NCBI GenBank assembly: GCA_934479825.1
Contig: CAKSOW010000038.1
Location: 1 to 21,365, forward strand
Length of the DNA: 21,365 bases
Direction of reading: 5' to 3'
From: an uncultured Eubacteriales bacterium
Lineage (GTDB): Bacteria; Bacillota; Clostridia; Oscillospirales; CAG-382
In this document: positions 1 to 8,321 of the stretch, piece after piece
Layout: each line of letters begins with the position of its first letter
How positions within the stretch are numbered: position 1 is the first letter of the stretch
Program-made: the position numbers and the translations under genes
Notes under the pieces: model-generated
The model's database searches: none
The model's input: only the letters and a program-made list of their open reading frames with translations
What the model was told of the DNA's origin: nothing

Positions 1-13
1 ATAGAATATGAAC

Positions 14-49
14 AACAAAAAACATCGTAGCAATACGGTGTTTTTTGTT
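14..49. terminator. Probable bidirectional intrinsic terminator
   Basis: A 14-bp inverted repeat (arms 14-27 and 36-49, one G-T wobble, 8-nt loop) contains a run of six A in the left arm and six T in the right arm, so either strand would end its hairpin in a U-rich stretch. On the minus strand it directly follows the small ORF at 200-66, for which it would be the natural terminator. Confidence 0.65.
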
Positions 50-65
50 ACCCAAAACCCACAAT

Positions 66-200
66 TCAATACATAAGCTGTGCGTGTCCGTCCTCGTCCG
101 CTGTATCTTCTGTCGGGTTCAGATAGGCGTATGTAATGGCGGACATCAAATCGGCGGCTATATCTTTGGGCGGTTCAGTTTTTTTATCTTCTTCGCACAT
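66..200 (-). CDS. Small acidic hypothetical protein, 44 aa
   Basis: An ATG-started 44-codon frame runs between the operon terminator (276-250) and the terminator at 49-14. The product is acidic and hydrophilic: it starts MCEEDKKTEPP, continues with DIAADLMSAITYAYLNP and ends AQLMY. No signal peptide, membrane segment or known domain is visible. An in-frame TGA four codons upstream fixes the ATG as the only start. There is no clear Shine-Dalgarno sequence, which is the main argument against it. Codon choice (GAA/GAT/GCC rich) and its tight fit between two terminators support it. I do not recognise the family. It could be a decayed gene end. Confidence 0.35.
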   Translation of the reverse strand: MCEEDKKTEPPKDIAADLMSAITYAYLNPTEDTADEDGHAQLMY

Positions 201-220
201 TTTTGTGTCTGTTCATTCGT

Positions 221-240
221 TTCAATTCAATTCAATTCAG
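221..240. repeat. Pentanucleotide tandem repeat TTCAA x4
   Basis: Four tandem 5-bp units (three TTCAA and one TTCAG) lie between the operon terminator and the small ORF. Short repeats of this kind can change copy number by slippage. Here it would alter the distance between any upstream promoter and the ORF start at 200. Confidence 0.8.
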
Positions 241-249
241 TTTGCCGGC

Positions 250-276
250 AAAAAAGGCAGAACAATGTCTGCCTTT
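250..276 (-). terminator. Rho-independent terminator of the polysaccharide operon
   Basis: On the minus strand a 9-bp perfect stem (AAAGGCAGA / TCTGCCTTT, arms 276-268 and 261-253, 6-nt loop) runs into six T residues. It lies about 50 bp after the stop codon of the last operon gene (325), as expected for the end of the transcription unit. Confidence 0.85.
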
Positions 277-324
277 ATATTATACCACAGATTTCTTCCA
301 AATGCACTGATTTTGCGTCGTTTT

Positions 325-1488
325 TTATAACCCTACATTTTTTAATAAAGTCCGCGTTTCCGCCGCAGCATCTTCTGAAATTGTACTGTTATATTTTAGT
401 TCTTTCACGGTGCGCTTTAAGTGCCCGCAGAAAATGAGCTTTCCCCAGCGGCGAACCTCCATGACCGGCGTGAGCCACTTATGCTTTTGGAGGATCGGAT
501 AATGAAATTTTATCACATCATACGGAATGAAAATTTTTGAAAGCGCATATTTTACTTTGCCGCCCTGTTTTTGCTGCTGTACGGCTACCCGATTGGTTGT
601 CGTTCCGTATACACCGCCGCGAAGAATATATCCTTCCATTTGCCTTGTGATTTCCGTATGCTCTGCATTTCCAAACCAAACTTCACTTAAAAGCTCTGCT
701 TGCTTTGCAAAAACGCTGAGTCCGCCGTCAGAAAGAAGTTTTTCGCGCTTTTCCCGATCGAAGCTTACACGATGGTTCAGAACCCATATGTCTAAAAAAG
801 GTCGTATTCCGCAGCCGCCTGTACCTACGAAATGCTTTGCCATATGCGCAATATGATAGAAATAAAACATTTCATCAGGCATTTCGTATTGATAATTACA
901 AACGTCGTGCCTTACGGCAACATTCCAGACGCTTTTTAATACTGCCGCAGCGGAATTAGCCCTGTTATCCTCCACGAGATCATAATGAACTTCAATATGC
1001 ACACCGCCTTGTGTAAACATAGAAATGTCGTGAGAGTTTTGCGATTCGCGTCTGTATCCGAGATTATCGGATAGATAAGAAACTACTCTTTGCAGATCTT
1101 TCTCGTGAACAAGAACGTCAATGTCACAGCTTGTACGCATCCACGGTTCGGGATAATACTGCCGCAAAACAGAACCCTTGAGCGGAATAAACGGTATTTC
1201 TGCTTGTTCAAGTGCCGTGCATAACTTAGTTTGCTCATATTTGAGCCTTTCGCAACGATAAACTGCGGTCAGCATTTTGCTTTCAAGGCTCTTATTGCCC
1301 TCATCAAGCAACCCATTCTTTTTCAGTGCAAATACAATCAAATGTATGACGTCATGCTTTTGGGCAAGCGACGTGATTTCAGGTAAAATATCCGGACTAT
1401 ACAGTGAAATTTCTTCACTTGAAAGAAGATCGCCACAAACTGCCGAACGAAACAGCGCGAACATCACCTTACTTGTTTCTGTATTCAT
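325..1488 (-). CDS. PF14907-type nucleotidyltransferase-fold protein, 387 aa
   Basis: The protein resembles the 'uncharacterised nucleotidyltransferase' family (PF14907, NTP_transf_5), which is common in capsule and exopolysaccharide clusters and has no firmly known reaction. The signature at about residues 98-127 is a Gly-Ser (LKGS) followed by CDIDVLV, the Asp-x-Asp metal site of the polymerase-beta superfamily. His-rich stretches follow (IEVHYDLVE; YHIAHMAKH). No membrane segment is seen. The ATG at 1488 has a GAAAGGAAG ribosome site 6 nt upstream. It is the last gene of the operon, 20 bp after ugd, and is followed by the terminator at 276-250. The family assignment is fairly secure. Whether it transfers a nucleotidyl group to a sugar, a lipid or a protein cannot be told from sequence. 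Confidence 0.8.
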   Translation of the reverse strand: MNTETSKVMFALFRSAVCGDLLSSEEISLYSPDILPEITSLAQKHDVIHLIVFALKKNGLLDEGNKSLESKMLTAVYRCERLKYEQTKLCTALEQAEIPFIPLKGSVLRQYYPEPWMRTSCDIDVLVHEKDLQRVVSYLSDNLGYRRESQNSHDISMFTQGGVHIEVHYDLVEDNRANSAAAVLKSVWNVAVRHDVCNYQYEMPDEMFYFYHIAHMAKHFVGTGGCGIRPFLDIWVLNHRVSFDREKREKLLSDGGLSVFAKQAELLSEVWFGNAEHTEITRQMEGYILRGGVYGTTTNRVAVQQQKQGGKVKYALSKIFIPYDVIKFHYPILQKHKWLTPVMEVRRWGKLIFCGHLKRTVKELKYNSTISEDAAAETRTLLKNVGL

Positions 1489-1508
1489 AGCGATCTTCCT
1501 TTCTTAAA

Positions 1509-2747
1509 TTAATCCCGTCTGAAAATGTCTCTCGTATAAACCTTGTCGAAAACATCATCAAGACAACTGTCATAGCGGTTGGCGATAATGGCATTGCACA
1601 TCTCCTTAAATTTTGCAAGATCGTTGACGATCTCGCTGCCGAAGAAAGTTTCACCATCTTTTAATGTCGGCTCATAGATAACAACCGTTGCACCCTTGGC
1701 TTTAATGCGTTTCATTACACCCTGAATGGACGACTGACGGAAGTTGTCAGAATTTGATTTCATCGTAAGCCTATACACACCAATAGTAACAGGCGTTTCC
1801 TTTGCTTTGCTGTAAGCGTTATCTTCTTCATAGCCGTAGTAACCTGCCATGCGAAGTACGCGGTCGGCAATAAAGTCCTTACGGGTACGGTTGGATTCCA
1901 CAATAGCCTCAATAAGGTTTTCCGGCACATCGGCATAGTTGGCAAGCAGCTGTTTGGTGTCTTTGGGCAGACAATAACCGCCGTAACCAAAGGACGGGTT
2001 GTTATAGTGGTTGCCGATACGCGGATCAAGGCACACGCCATCAATAATCTGCTTTGTGTCAAGTCCTTTCATTTCGGCATAAGTGTCGAGCTCATTGAAA
2101 TAGGAAACACGCAGCGCAAGATATGTGTTTGCAAACAGTTTTACTGCTTCTGCCTCGGTGAACCCCATAATCAGCGTGTCAATGTTCTCTTTGATTGCAC
2201 CCTCCTGCAAGAGCTTTGCGAAATCGTTTGCGGCTTTGACAAGTCTTTCGTCGCTCATAGCCGTGCCGACAATAATGCGGCTGGGATAGAGGTTGTCATA
2301 AAGAGCCTTTGATTCGCGGAGAAACTCCGGGCTGAAAATGATGTTTTTGCAGTTATACTTTTCTCTGACCGCCGCCGTGAATCCGACCGGAATTGTGGAC
2401 TTTATGACCATGATCGCATTCGGATTGTACTGCATAACAAGCTGGATGACTGACTCGACAGCTGAAGTATCAAAGAAATTTTTCTGACTGTCATAATTGG
2501 TCGGCGCGGCGATCACAACAAAATCTGCATCCTTGTAGGCACTCTCGGCGTCAAGTGTTGCCACGAGGTCAAGCTCTTTTTCCGCAAGATATTTTTCTAT
2601 ATAATCGTCCTGTATGGGCGATTTTTTTCGGTTGATCAATTCCACCTTTTCCGGAATAATGTCAACCGCTTTTACTTTATTGTGCTGTGCCAAAAGCACC
2701 GATATTGACAAACCGACGTAGCCGGTTCCGGCAACTGCAATATTCAT
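1509..2747 (-). CDS. ugd: UDP-glucose 6-dehydrogenase (UDP-glucuronate synthesis)
   Basis: This protein oxidises UDP-glucose to UDP-glucuronate with two NAD+ in the cytoplasm. The 412-aa product is close to the usual 390-450 aa. The N-terminal Rossmann motif GTGYVGLS is at residues 7-14, SPEFLRES at about 139-146, the K203/N207 pair in AVKLFANTY, and the catalytic Cys259 in GYGGYCLPKDTK, with Asp263 four residues later. All key residues are present. The start has a textbook AGGAGG site 8 nt upstream. ATG and the TGA of the flippase gene overlap (ATGA at 2747-2744), so translation is probably coupled. In this operon it would supply glucuronate for a uronic-acid polymer and hence the substrate of the C5-epimerase-family protein (10706-11605). 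A UDP-ManNAc/GalNAc dehydrogenase is the alternative, but the short form and motif spacing favour UDP-glucose. Confidence 0.9.
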   Translation of the reverse strand: MNIAVAGTGYVGLSISVLLAQHNKVKAVDIIPEKVELINRKKSPIQDDYIEKYLAEKELDLVATLDAESAYKDADFVVIAAPTNYDSQKNFFDTSAVESVIQLVMQYNPNAIMVIKSTIPVGFTAAVREKYNCKNIIFSPEFLRESKALYDNLYPSRIIVGTAMSDERLVKAANDFAKLLQEGAIKENIDTLIMGFTEAEAVKLFANTYLALRVSYFNELDTYAEMKGLDTKQIIDGVCLDPRIGNHYNNPSFGYGGYCLPKDTKQLLANYADVPENLIEAIVESNRTRKDFIADRVLRMAGYYGYEEDNAYSKAKETPVTIGVYRLTMKSNSDNFRQSSIQGVMKRIKAKGATVVIYEPTLKDGETFFGSEIVNDLAKFKEMCNAIIANRYDSCLDDVFDKVYTRDIFRRD

Positions 2748-4204
2748 ATTCTTTTCCTCCTGTTATTTATTACTTTTCCGACCAGCTGTGCCGCAGACAT
2801 CGTTATGTTTTTCGCATCTGTATAGTTAAGCGCAATGATAGCGGCGCATAGCAGCAAATAGATGATATATGAACCGGGAACCTCATAAACAATCAGCGTA
2901 CAGCCGACCACAGCCAAAATATAGGTGGCTATCGTTTGCGGCAAACGAATCTTCACTTTTACCAGCTTTTGAATGGTGTACATTCTGACCACCCATGTGA
3001 CAAGAAAACTTGCCGCCGTCGCGATGGATGCTCCTATCACACCGACTGTTTTTATTAAAACCAAGTTTAAGACGATGTTCACTGCCGCGCCGACAGCCAC
3101 AGATACAAACAGCTGTCCTGTCTTTTTATAAGCACGGAATGCCGATGCCAAAAAGCCGCACAAGCAGGAGAAGAACGCCGACAAGGTGAGAAACGGTATG
3201 TGCCGCCACGCGGAAAAGTAACTCGGATCAAACAAAATCGACGATGCGATTTTTGACAGAGGAATAATCAACAAACAGCCAACAAGCGAAACAATGTGCA
3301 TATTTCCGTATACCTTGGTGTAATATGCAGATTCATCGGAATCGTTCACATTGGAAATCGCCGACAATTGCCACGCCTGCGTAAAGATGGATAATACCGC
3401 AGTCAGCAAAGAAGGAATTTTGTTCGCAACACTGAAAATGCCGGAAGCACTCAAGCCTTCTCCCGCCGGCAGAAGTCCGATAAGCATATATTTGTTGATA
3501 TACATATTGATGGACCATGCAAGGAGTGTAGGAATCATAGGAATACTGTATTTCAGCATTTCCTTTAAAAGTTTTCCGTCCAAAGCAAAGGGAAACAGAA
3601 GTTTATAGATGCCGCCGGCAAAAAACATCAGCACGGTCGGAACGGCAAATCCGATGATGATACTCAGCAGATAACCCTGAAGCCCTGTTTTGGCAACAAG
3701 CAAAAAGTATATGTTGCATACAATCACCGTAACGGTTTGCACAATTCCCTGAACGGCAAACAGTTTTGTTTTTTCCAAACCTTTAATAAAATTGGAAAAG
3801 CACAGATGAATGTTATACATCGCATAGGTAGAGACAAAATACCACCAATAGCGGGAAAGCTGCACTGAGATTTCCGAGTTCATCGCAGTGATGACCGGAT
3901 AAAAGGCAAGCAGCAAAAAGACGGAAAGAACAGTGATGACAATCGAATTTCCAAGCACTGCTCTTTTAGAGCAATTTTTATCCAGCGCATATCGCAGGGT
4001 AGCGTCGGTTATTGCTAAGGTAAGCACAGGATAAATCAGGTTTACCGTTGTGTTGATTAAATCGGCAATGCCGTATTCTTCCGTCAGCAAGACCGCCGTA
4101 TACAGCGGGGTCAATAAAAACACAAGAATTTTGGAACCGAATGTGCTGATACCGAACAGTATCGTATCGGTCGCGAGCCGTTTTGTTTTTGATGGCGTGG
4201 ACAT
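2744..4204 (-). CDS. wzx: Wzx-type oligosaccharide flippase
   Basis: This 486-aa integral membrane protein belongs to the polysaccharide-transporter branch of the MOP superfamily. It would flip undecaprenyl-diphosphate-linked repeat units to the outer face of the membrane. About 12-14 hydrophobic segments can be traced, starting with TILFGISTFGSKILVFLL and ending in two close helices near residues 430-465, followed by a basic tail (NNRRKRI). The N-terminal pattern, a short basic cytoplasmic start followed by FGxSTFGSK, is typical of flippases from Firmicute capsule loci. The ATG at 4204 has an AAGGGGAT site 6 nt upstream. It lies 21 bp after gmhA and overlaps ugd by 4 bp. Its presence with a Wzy-like protein fixes the assembly route as Wzx/Wzy-dependent rather than ABC-transporter or synthase. 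Confidence 0.88.
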   Translation of the reverse strand: MSTPSKTKRLATDTILFGISTFGSKILVFLLTPLYTAVLLTEEYGIADLINTTVNLIYPVLTLAITDATLRYALDKNCSKRAVLGNSIVITVLSVFLLLAFYPVITAMNSEISVQLSRYWWYFVSTYAMYNIHLCFSNFIKGLEKTKLFAVQGIVQTVTVIVCNIYFLLVAKTGLQGYLLSIIIGFAVPTVLMFFAGGIYKLLFPFALDGKLLKEMLKYSIPMIPTLLAWSINMYINKYMLIGLLPAGEGLSASGIFSVANKIPSLLTAVLSIFTQAWQLSAISNVNDSDESAYYTKVYGNMHIVSLVGCLLIIPLSKIASSILFDPSYFSAWRHIPFLTLSAFFSCLCGFLASAFRAYKKTGQLFVSVAVGAAVNIVLNLVLIKTVGVIGASIATAASFLVTWVVRMYTIQKLVKVKIRLPQTIATYILAVVGCTLIVYEVPGSYIIYLLLCAAIIALNYTDAKNITMSAAQLVGKVINNRRKRI

Positions 4205-4225
4205 AACTATCCCCTTTTCATATGC

Positions 4226-4888
4226 TTACAGAGCATCTTTTCCGCTTCCGAAAAAGCGTTCTTCCAGCATCAGGCACAGGCAATGATAAATCGGCAAATG
4301 AAGCTCCTGAATCTTATAGGTTTCTGTTTGCGGGACACGGATGTAGATATCGGAAATTGCCGAAAGCCTGCTTTCTTTTTCTCCGGTGAGTCCGATCACC
4401 TTCATTCCTTTTGCCCGTGCAGTGACAGCCGCATACAAAACATTTTTGCTGTTTCCGGAGGTCGATATTCCCAAGAAAACATCCCCTGCTTTACCGTAAC
4501 CGTAAAGCTGCTGGGCAAAACACAAAAGAGGCTCGCAATCATTCATGTACGCAGTCGTCAGCGCCAAATGGCCGTCCAGAGCAATTGCCGGCAAAGCCCC
4601 CTGAAGATGTTTTGACAGCACCTCTCCCAATGTTGCGTCAACCGAACACAACGCACTTGCAAAATCCGATTCCACGTGTCTGTCCAAAACAAAGCTCTTC
4701 ATAAGTTCTCCCACAATATGTTCGGAATCTGCCGCCGAACCGCCGTTTCCGGCAATCAGGAGTTTCCCTTTATTTTCATAACACTCTGCTAATACACCAG
4801 CCGCCTCACAGATACTTTCCTTTATCGGTTCCAGCTCCGGGTAACGCCGCAGTAATGTGTCGATATGTTTTTTCTTCCATGCTTCCAT
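4226..4888 (-). CDS. gmhA: Sedoheptulose-7-phosphate isomerase (GmhA-like)
   Basis: This is the first enzyme of heptose synthesis, converting sedoheptulose 7-phosphate to D-glycero-D-manno-heptose 7-phosphate in the cytoplasm. The 220-aa SIS-domain protein has GNGGSAADSEH at about 47-57, SVDATLGE in the middle, ISTSGNSKN for phosphate binding and the C-terminal QELHLPIYH, whose Glu and His match the GmhA active-site/metal positions. I chose the ATG at 4888 because AAAGGAAG lies 7 nt upstream and the frame gives a normal GmhA length. The 55 residues further upstream in frame overlap the preceding gene and do not look like GmhA. It follows the HddC-GmhB fusion by 14 bp. A phosphosugar isomerase of other specificity is possible, but the neighbouring heptose kinase and bisphosphatase make GmhA very likely. 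Confidence 0.9.
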   Translation of the reverse strand: MEAWKKKHIDTLLRRYPELEPIKESICEAAGVLAECYENKGKLLIAGNGGSAADSEHIVGELMKSFVLDRHVESDFASALCSVDATLGEVLSKHLQGALPAIALDGHLALTTAYMNDCEPLLCFAQQLYGYGKAGDVFLGISTSGNSKNVLYAAVTARAKGMKVIGLTGEKESRLSAISDIYIRVPQTETYKIQELHLPIYHCLCLMLEERFFGSGKDAL

Positions 4889-4902
4889 AATTGAACTTCC
4901 TT

Positions 4903-6201
4903 TCACTGATTTTGCTTTATAATTTGGGGTATCAATTCTGTCAAAGAAGATCCTGTCTTGTTCTGACCGAAATTTTCGTTTCCGATCAGACCGGTCGAAC
5001 ATCCCGCCGCAATTCCGGCTAAAATATCGCTTTCGCTGTCTCCGATCATCCAAGAAGCGGACAGATCGATATTAAAATCTTTCGCCGCCCGCAGCAACAA
5101 GCCGGGCTTTGGTTTTCTGCACTCGCAGTCGAATTTCAGTTCGGGGATTTCGCCGGCATATCCTTTGTGCGGATGATGCGGGCACACATAGAGACCGTCT
5201 ATATAGGCTCCGCTTATTCCCAATAGCGTTTCCATCTTATTATGAATTTCACATAACTGCTTCCATGTCACTTCGCCGCGCGCGATGACCGGTTGGTTTG
5301 TAACAACAATTGCCAAATAACCGCTGTTGTTGATTTTGCGAATGGCTTCCGCCGCTCCGTCAATCAATTCAAAATCATCGATATTGCGCAAAAATCCGAC
5401 ATATTTGTTAATCGTACCGTCTCTGTCAAGGAAAATGGCTTTCTGTTTGTGTCTGAGGTTTCTCGCCTGAACAAATCCGTTTTGGAAATCCCGGCATACC
5501 GCTTCGTACCGCTCCGGTGTTCCCATATCCTTTACATACTCCGGGCTGTCATAGCAAAACATTTTTCCGGTTCCGGCAAGCGGTTTAAGCAGCTGCCTGT
5601 CCAAATCGATTTTCGGCGTACCGATTTCAACATCCAGCACTTTCGGCGAGAGAATATGCAGACCGGCATTTACACGATTGCAATAATATTCCGGGCGGGG
5701 ATCCTCTTTGGCAAGCCACTGCGTCACCATATTATTTTCATCCGAAAGAATCAATCCACTGTCGTAGGGGTGGCTGTTCGGATGCGTAAACAGGGTGACA
5801 AGTCCGCCTTTGCGTTTATGGTATTCGGCAAATCGTTTGAAATCCACATCAAATACGGCATCCGCATTCAACAGCAGAAAATCATCCGTCAGTTTATCCT
5901 TGATTTTAAATAAAGCACCCGCATTTCCAAGCGGCTGTTCCTCAAAGTAATATTCAATCCGGACACCAAACGGTTTTCCGGTAACCGGAGATATTTTACT
6001 GCCGTCGCCGAAATAATCCATGATCACGTTTCCGAGATGAGAGACCGTCAGAATAATCTCAGTGAACCCCTGGTCCCGCAAACTCATAATTTCATGTTCC
6101 AACACCGGCATACCGTCAATTTTTATCATCGGCTTGGGAATGTCGCTTGCAACGGAGGATATTCTGGTTCCTTTTCCTCCTGCCATAATAACTGTTTTCA
6201 C
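4903..6201 (-). CDS. HddC-GmhB fusion: heptose-1-P nucleotidyltransferase + heptose-1,7-bisphosphate phosphatase
   Basis: One polypeptide carries two consecutive heptose-pathway activities. Residues 1 to about 235 are a nucleotidyltransferase of the HddC/RmlA type: MAGGKGTR near the start, PKPM with the conserved Lys, EEQPLGNAGAL, LLLNADAVFD, and YVKDMGTPERY at the end. Residues about 250-425 are a HAD-family GmhB-type phosphatase: FLDRDGTIN nucleophile motif (about 257), TNQP, a zinc-type cluster CPHHPH...CECRKPKPG, and GDSESD. The predicted reactions are heptose-1,7-bisphosphate to heptose-1-phosphate, then to GDP-heptose. I chose the GTG at 6201, giving 432 aa, because a GGGGG site sits 6 nt upstream and the product starts MKTVIMAGG as in relatives. 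A TTG at 6216 is possible but has a poor site. These steps are separate proteins in the classical Aneurinibacillus pathway. Confidence 0.87.
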   Translation of the reverse strand: MKTVIMAGGKGTRISSVASDIPKPMIKIDGMPVLEHEIMSLRDQGFTEIILTVSHLGNVIMDYFGDGSKISPVTGKPFGVRIEYYFEEQPLGNAGALFKIKDKLTDDFLLLNADAVFDVDFKRFAEYHKRKGGLVTLFTHPNSHPYDSGLILSDENNMVTQWLAKEDPRPEYYCNRVNAGLHILSPKVLDVEIGTPKIDLDRQLLKPLAGTGKMFCYDSPEYVKDMGTPERYEAVCRDFQNGFVQARNLRHKQKAIFLDRDGTINKYVGFLRNIDDFELIDGAAEAIRKINNSGYLAIVVTNQPVIARGEVTWKQLCEIHNKMETLLGISGAYIDGLYVCPHHPHKGYAGEIPELKFDCECRKPKPGLLLRAAKDFNIDLSASWMIGDSESDILAGIAAGCSTGLIGNENFGQNKTGSSLTELIPQIIKQNQ

Positions 6202-6221
6202 ATAGGTCCCCCGCAATAAAA

Positions 6222-7220
6222 TTATCTCGGAACATACGTCTCCGGACTGTAATGTATAACCCTTGTTCCGCCGTTTTCAAATTCAAAAGGTATGTACATA
6301 AGATCTTTCATCGCACTCATAACGGATTCTTTATACTCCGGCTGAACATAAAAAACAAGAAATCCGCCGCCGCCGGCTCCCAAAAGTTTGCCTCCCAAAG
6401 CCCCGGCTTTTATTCCTCTACGATAAAATTCATCGATACTGCCGGTTGATACCGATGATCCTGTCCGCTTTTTCAATTGCCATGTATGATCAAGCAATCG
6501 ACCAAAGTCGTCAATATCCGCCGAGGTATCGGTTAATACTTTTTCAGCTTCATCTACCAAAAGATACATTTCTCTTAACTGATTTGTTTTCTCCTCAGCT
6601 GCCACATTATTTGCTTTCTGAACATCGGAGGAAAATCTTGTAAAGCCGGTGAAAAACATGAGCAGGTTTTCATTCAGTTTCTTTTTTCGTTCGGGAGATA
6701 TAATGACAGGCAAAACTTCATATCCGTCGGAATTAAAATTGATTCGATTGAATCCACCAAAAGAAGCGGCAATTTGATCCTGCCATCCTCCGGCTTCTTT
6801 ACACAGAACACGCTCAAGATAGATCGCTTCATCCGCCAGCTTTTTTTTGTCGGCATATTTTCCTTTCAAAGCATAAAATGCGCTCAGCATTCCGACCGCA
6901 AAGGAACTGCTCGTTCCGAGTCCGGACCGTGCCGGGAGATCCGCCTCATACGTCAGACGAATTTCGTGCATATCCAAAAACTTCATTGCTTCACGAATTG
7001 CAGGATGTTCAATCTGGGCTATATCCGTTACTCTCTCTGTTTTGGAATAGGACAATTCGGTTGTGTAATCAAAAAAACGCGGAAGATGTCTTACGTTTAC
7101 ATAACAGTATTTATCAAAGGTGGTAGACAGTACTGCACCGCCGTTTTCTCTAAAATAGCTTTCCATATCGGTTCCGCCGCCAAAGAAAGACATCCGAAAC
7201 GGTGTTTTTGTTATAATCAT
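6222..7220 (-). CDS. hddA: D-glycero-alpha-D-manno-heptose-7-phosphate kinase (GHMP kinase)
   Basis: This 332-aa GHMP-family kinase phosphorylates the anomeric position of heptose 7-phosphate to give the alpha-1,7-bisphosphate, committing carbon to the GDP-heptose branch. The protein begins MIITKTPFRMSFFGGGTD, the typical HddA opening. The ATP loop PARSGLGTSSSFAVG is at about residues 96-110, EAGGWQDQIAASFGG follows, and the C-terminal GHMP glycine motif reads KLLGAGGGGFL. The length and motif set match HddA rather than galactokinase or mevalonate kinase. The ATG at 7220 has a strong AGGGAGGA site 6-7 nt upstream. It sits 15 bp after the pyruvyl transferase gene and 20 bp before the HddC-GmhB fusion. 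With GmhA these genes form a complete GDP-heptose set. Confidence 0.9.
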   Translation of the reverse strand: MIITKTPFRMSFFGGGTDMESYFRENGGAVLSTTFDKYCYVNVRHLPRFFDYTTELSYSKTERVTDIAQIEHPAIREAMKFLDMHEIRLTYEADLPARSGLGTSSSFAVGMLSAFYALKGKYADKKKLADEAIYLERVLCKEAGGWQDQIAASFGGFNRINFNSDGYEVLPVIISPERKKKLNENLLMFFTGFTRFSSDVQKANNVAAEEKTNQLREMYLLVDEAEKVLTDTSADIDDFGRLLDHTWQLKKRTGSSVSTGSIDEFYRRGIKAGALGGKLLGAGGGGFLVFYVQPEYKESVMSAMKDLMYIPFEFENGGTRVIHYSPETYVPR

Positions 7221-7235
7221 ATTGATCCTCCCTGT

Positions 7236-8321
7236 TTATAACCCAAGTGCCGATTTCAGCCATGCAAGCGAATCGTTTCGCATATCTTGAATTTTTCGCT
7301 CTGCTTCATCGTAATTAGTGATTGCATCAAGACCAGCCCCCTCAAGTGATGAGACTATTTGGTTATCCAGATTCAATTCGCTCAGCAAACAATTGATTCG
7401 AGAATTGGTATTGTCTTTCCCGGGATTTACCACCGAATAAAAGTTTTTGCGGAATAAAATTGAAAATGCCGTTCCGTGGAACGAATCCGTCACAACATAT
7501 TTCGCTCCGGACAGCATTCTCAAAAAATCCTCCGGAGAAACAGAAGAAACGTTGCTGTACTTACGCAGCAGAATATCGCCCTTTATGTCTTTGTTGACCA
7601 CACAGACTTTCAGTCCGGTTTTCTTGTGCAGATTGTGTACAAAATCCACCAACAACGGAATATTTCCCAAATTATACACAAACGCATATTCTTCTTCCGG
7701 ATGAATTTTGTCAAACCTTTCCCACAGGGGATTGCCTGCCAGCAGCACAGGATCCAAAACCGTACGGTATGTTTTTCCGAGCAATTCCGTCACAAAATCG
7801 GTGGCTTCCTTTTCCCTGAAGGAGATGGCGCTGAACGCACCCAGCAGCGTTTTGTAATCAACATTGTATTTTCCTTGCCACAGATTCAAAAAAGCATTGT
7901 TTCCGATGCTTGCGGCATAGGCGATTTTCTTCGCCTTTCCGTTGAAATCCAACAAATACATGCTGTCACCGTCCGTGTTTTTAGGGTTAAAAACCTGGTC
8001 GCTCCCCACGATAACGGCATCGTATTTTTCCGAAACATTTTCCGCCCGGTCAGACAATATCAGATTTTGGGATATAAAATTGTGAAACGCTTCCTTTTTC
8101 TTGTCCAGCCGATGCAAACTGAGAATATCATTTACATATACTTTCCAATTTGCACATTCTTTTATTTTTTTGCGTCTGTATTGCTTTTCGACAGCGGGGC
8201 AGCGATAGTCGATGATCTCACATTCCGCTCCCAACGCCACAACCGTCTGTTGCAACGCATACGCCTGTAATACAGCTCCGTAATTGATTGCATTATGAAA
8301 TGTTAGAATTCCCACTTTCAT
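7236..8321 (-). CDS. Polysaccharide pyruvyl transferase family protein
   Basis: The 361-aa protein belongs to the CsaB/WcaK-type family (PF04230), which transfers pyruvate from phosphoenolpyruvate onto a sugar as a ketal and so adds negative charge to the polymer. Visible family features are the opening KVGILTFHNAINYGAVLQ, VIVGSDQVFNP at about 110, and the C-terminal block DSFHGTAFSILFRKNF with the conserved Ser-Phe-His-Gly. No membrane segment is seen. The ATG at 8321 has AAGGAAAGG about 7 nt upstream. The coding start lies inside the end of the wzy gene (29-bp overlap), so expression is probably coupled. Some relatives in these loci have unproven activity, so the family is sure but the exact reaction is inferred. 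Confidence 0.87.
   Translation of the reverse strand: MKVGILTFHNAINYGAVLQAYALQQTVVALGAECEIIDYRCPAVEKQYRRKKIKECANWKVYVNDILSLHRLDKKKEAFHNFISQNLILSDRAENVSEKYDAVIVGSDQVFNPKNTDGDSMYLLDFNGKAKKIAYAASIGNNAFLNLWQGKYNVDYKTLLGAFSAISFREKEATDFVTELLGKTYRTVLDPVLLAGNPLWERFDKIHPEEEYAFVYNLGNIPLLVDFVHNLHKKTGLKVCVVNKDIKGDILLRKYSNVSSVSPEDFLRMLSGAKYVVTDSFHGTAFSILFRKNFYSVVNPGKDNTNSRINCLLSELNLDNQIVSSLEGAGLDAITNYDEAERKIQDMRNDSLAWLKSALGL

Noticed and set aside
4889..5053. Longer N terminus for GmhA starting at 5053
   Set aside because: These codons overlap the HAD domain of the preceding gene, are Arg/Asp-rich shadow sequence, and the 4888 start has a good ribosome site.
5293..5913. 206-codon plus-strand open frame
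   Set aside because: It is antisense to the HddC-GmhB fusion, has no ribosome site and gives no recognisable protein.
7476..8270. 264-codon plus-strand open frame
   Set aside because: It is the antisense shadow of the pyruvyl transferase gene.
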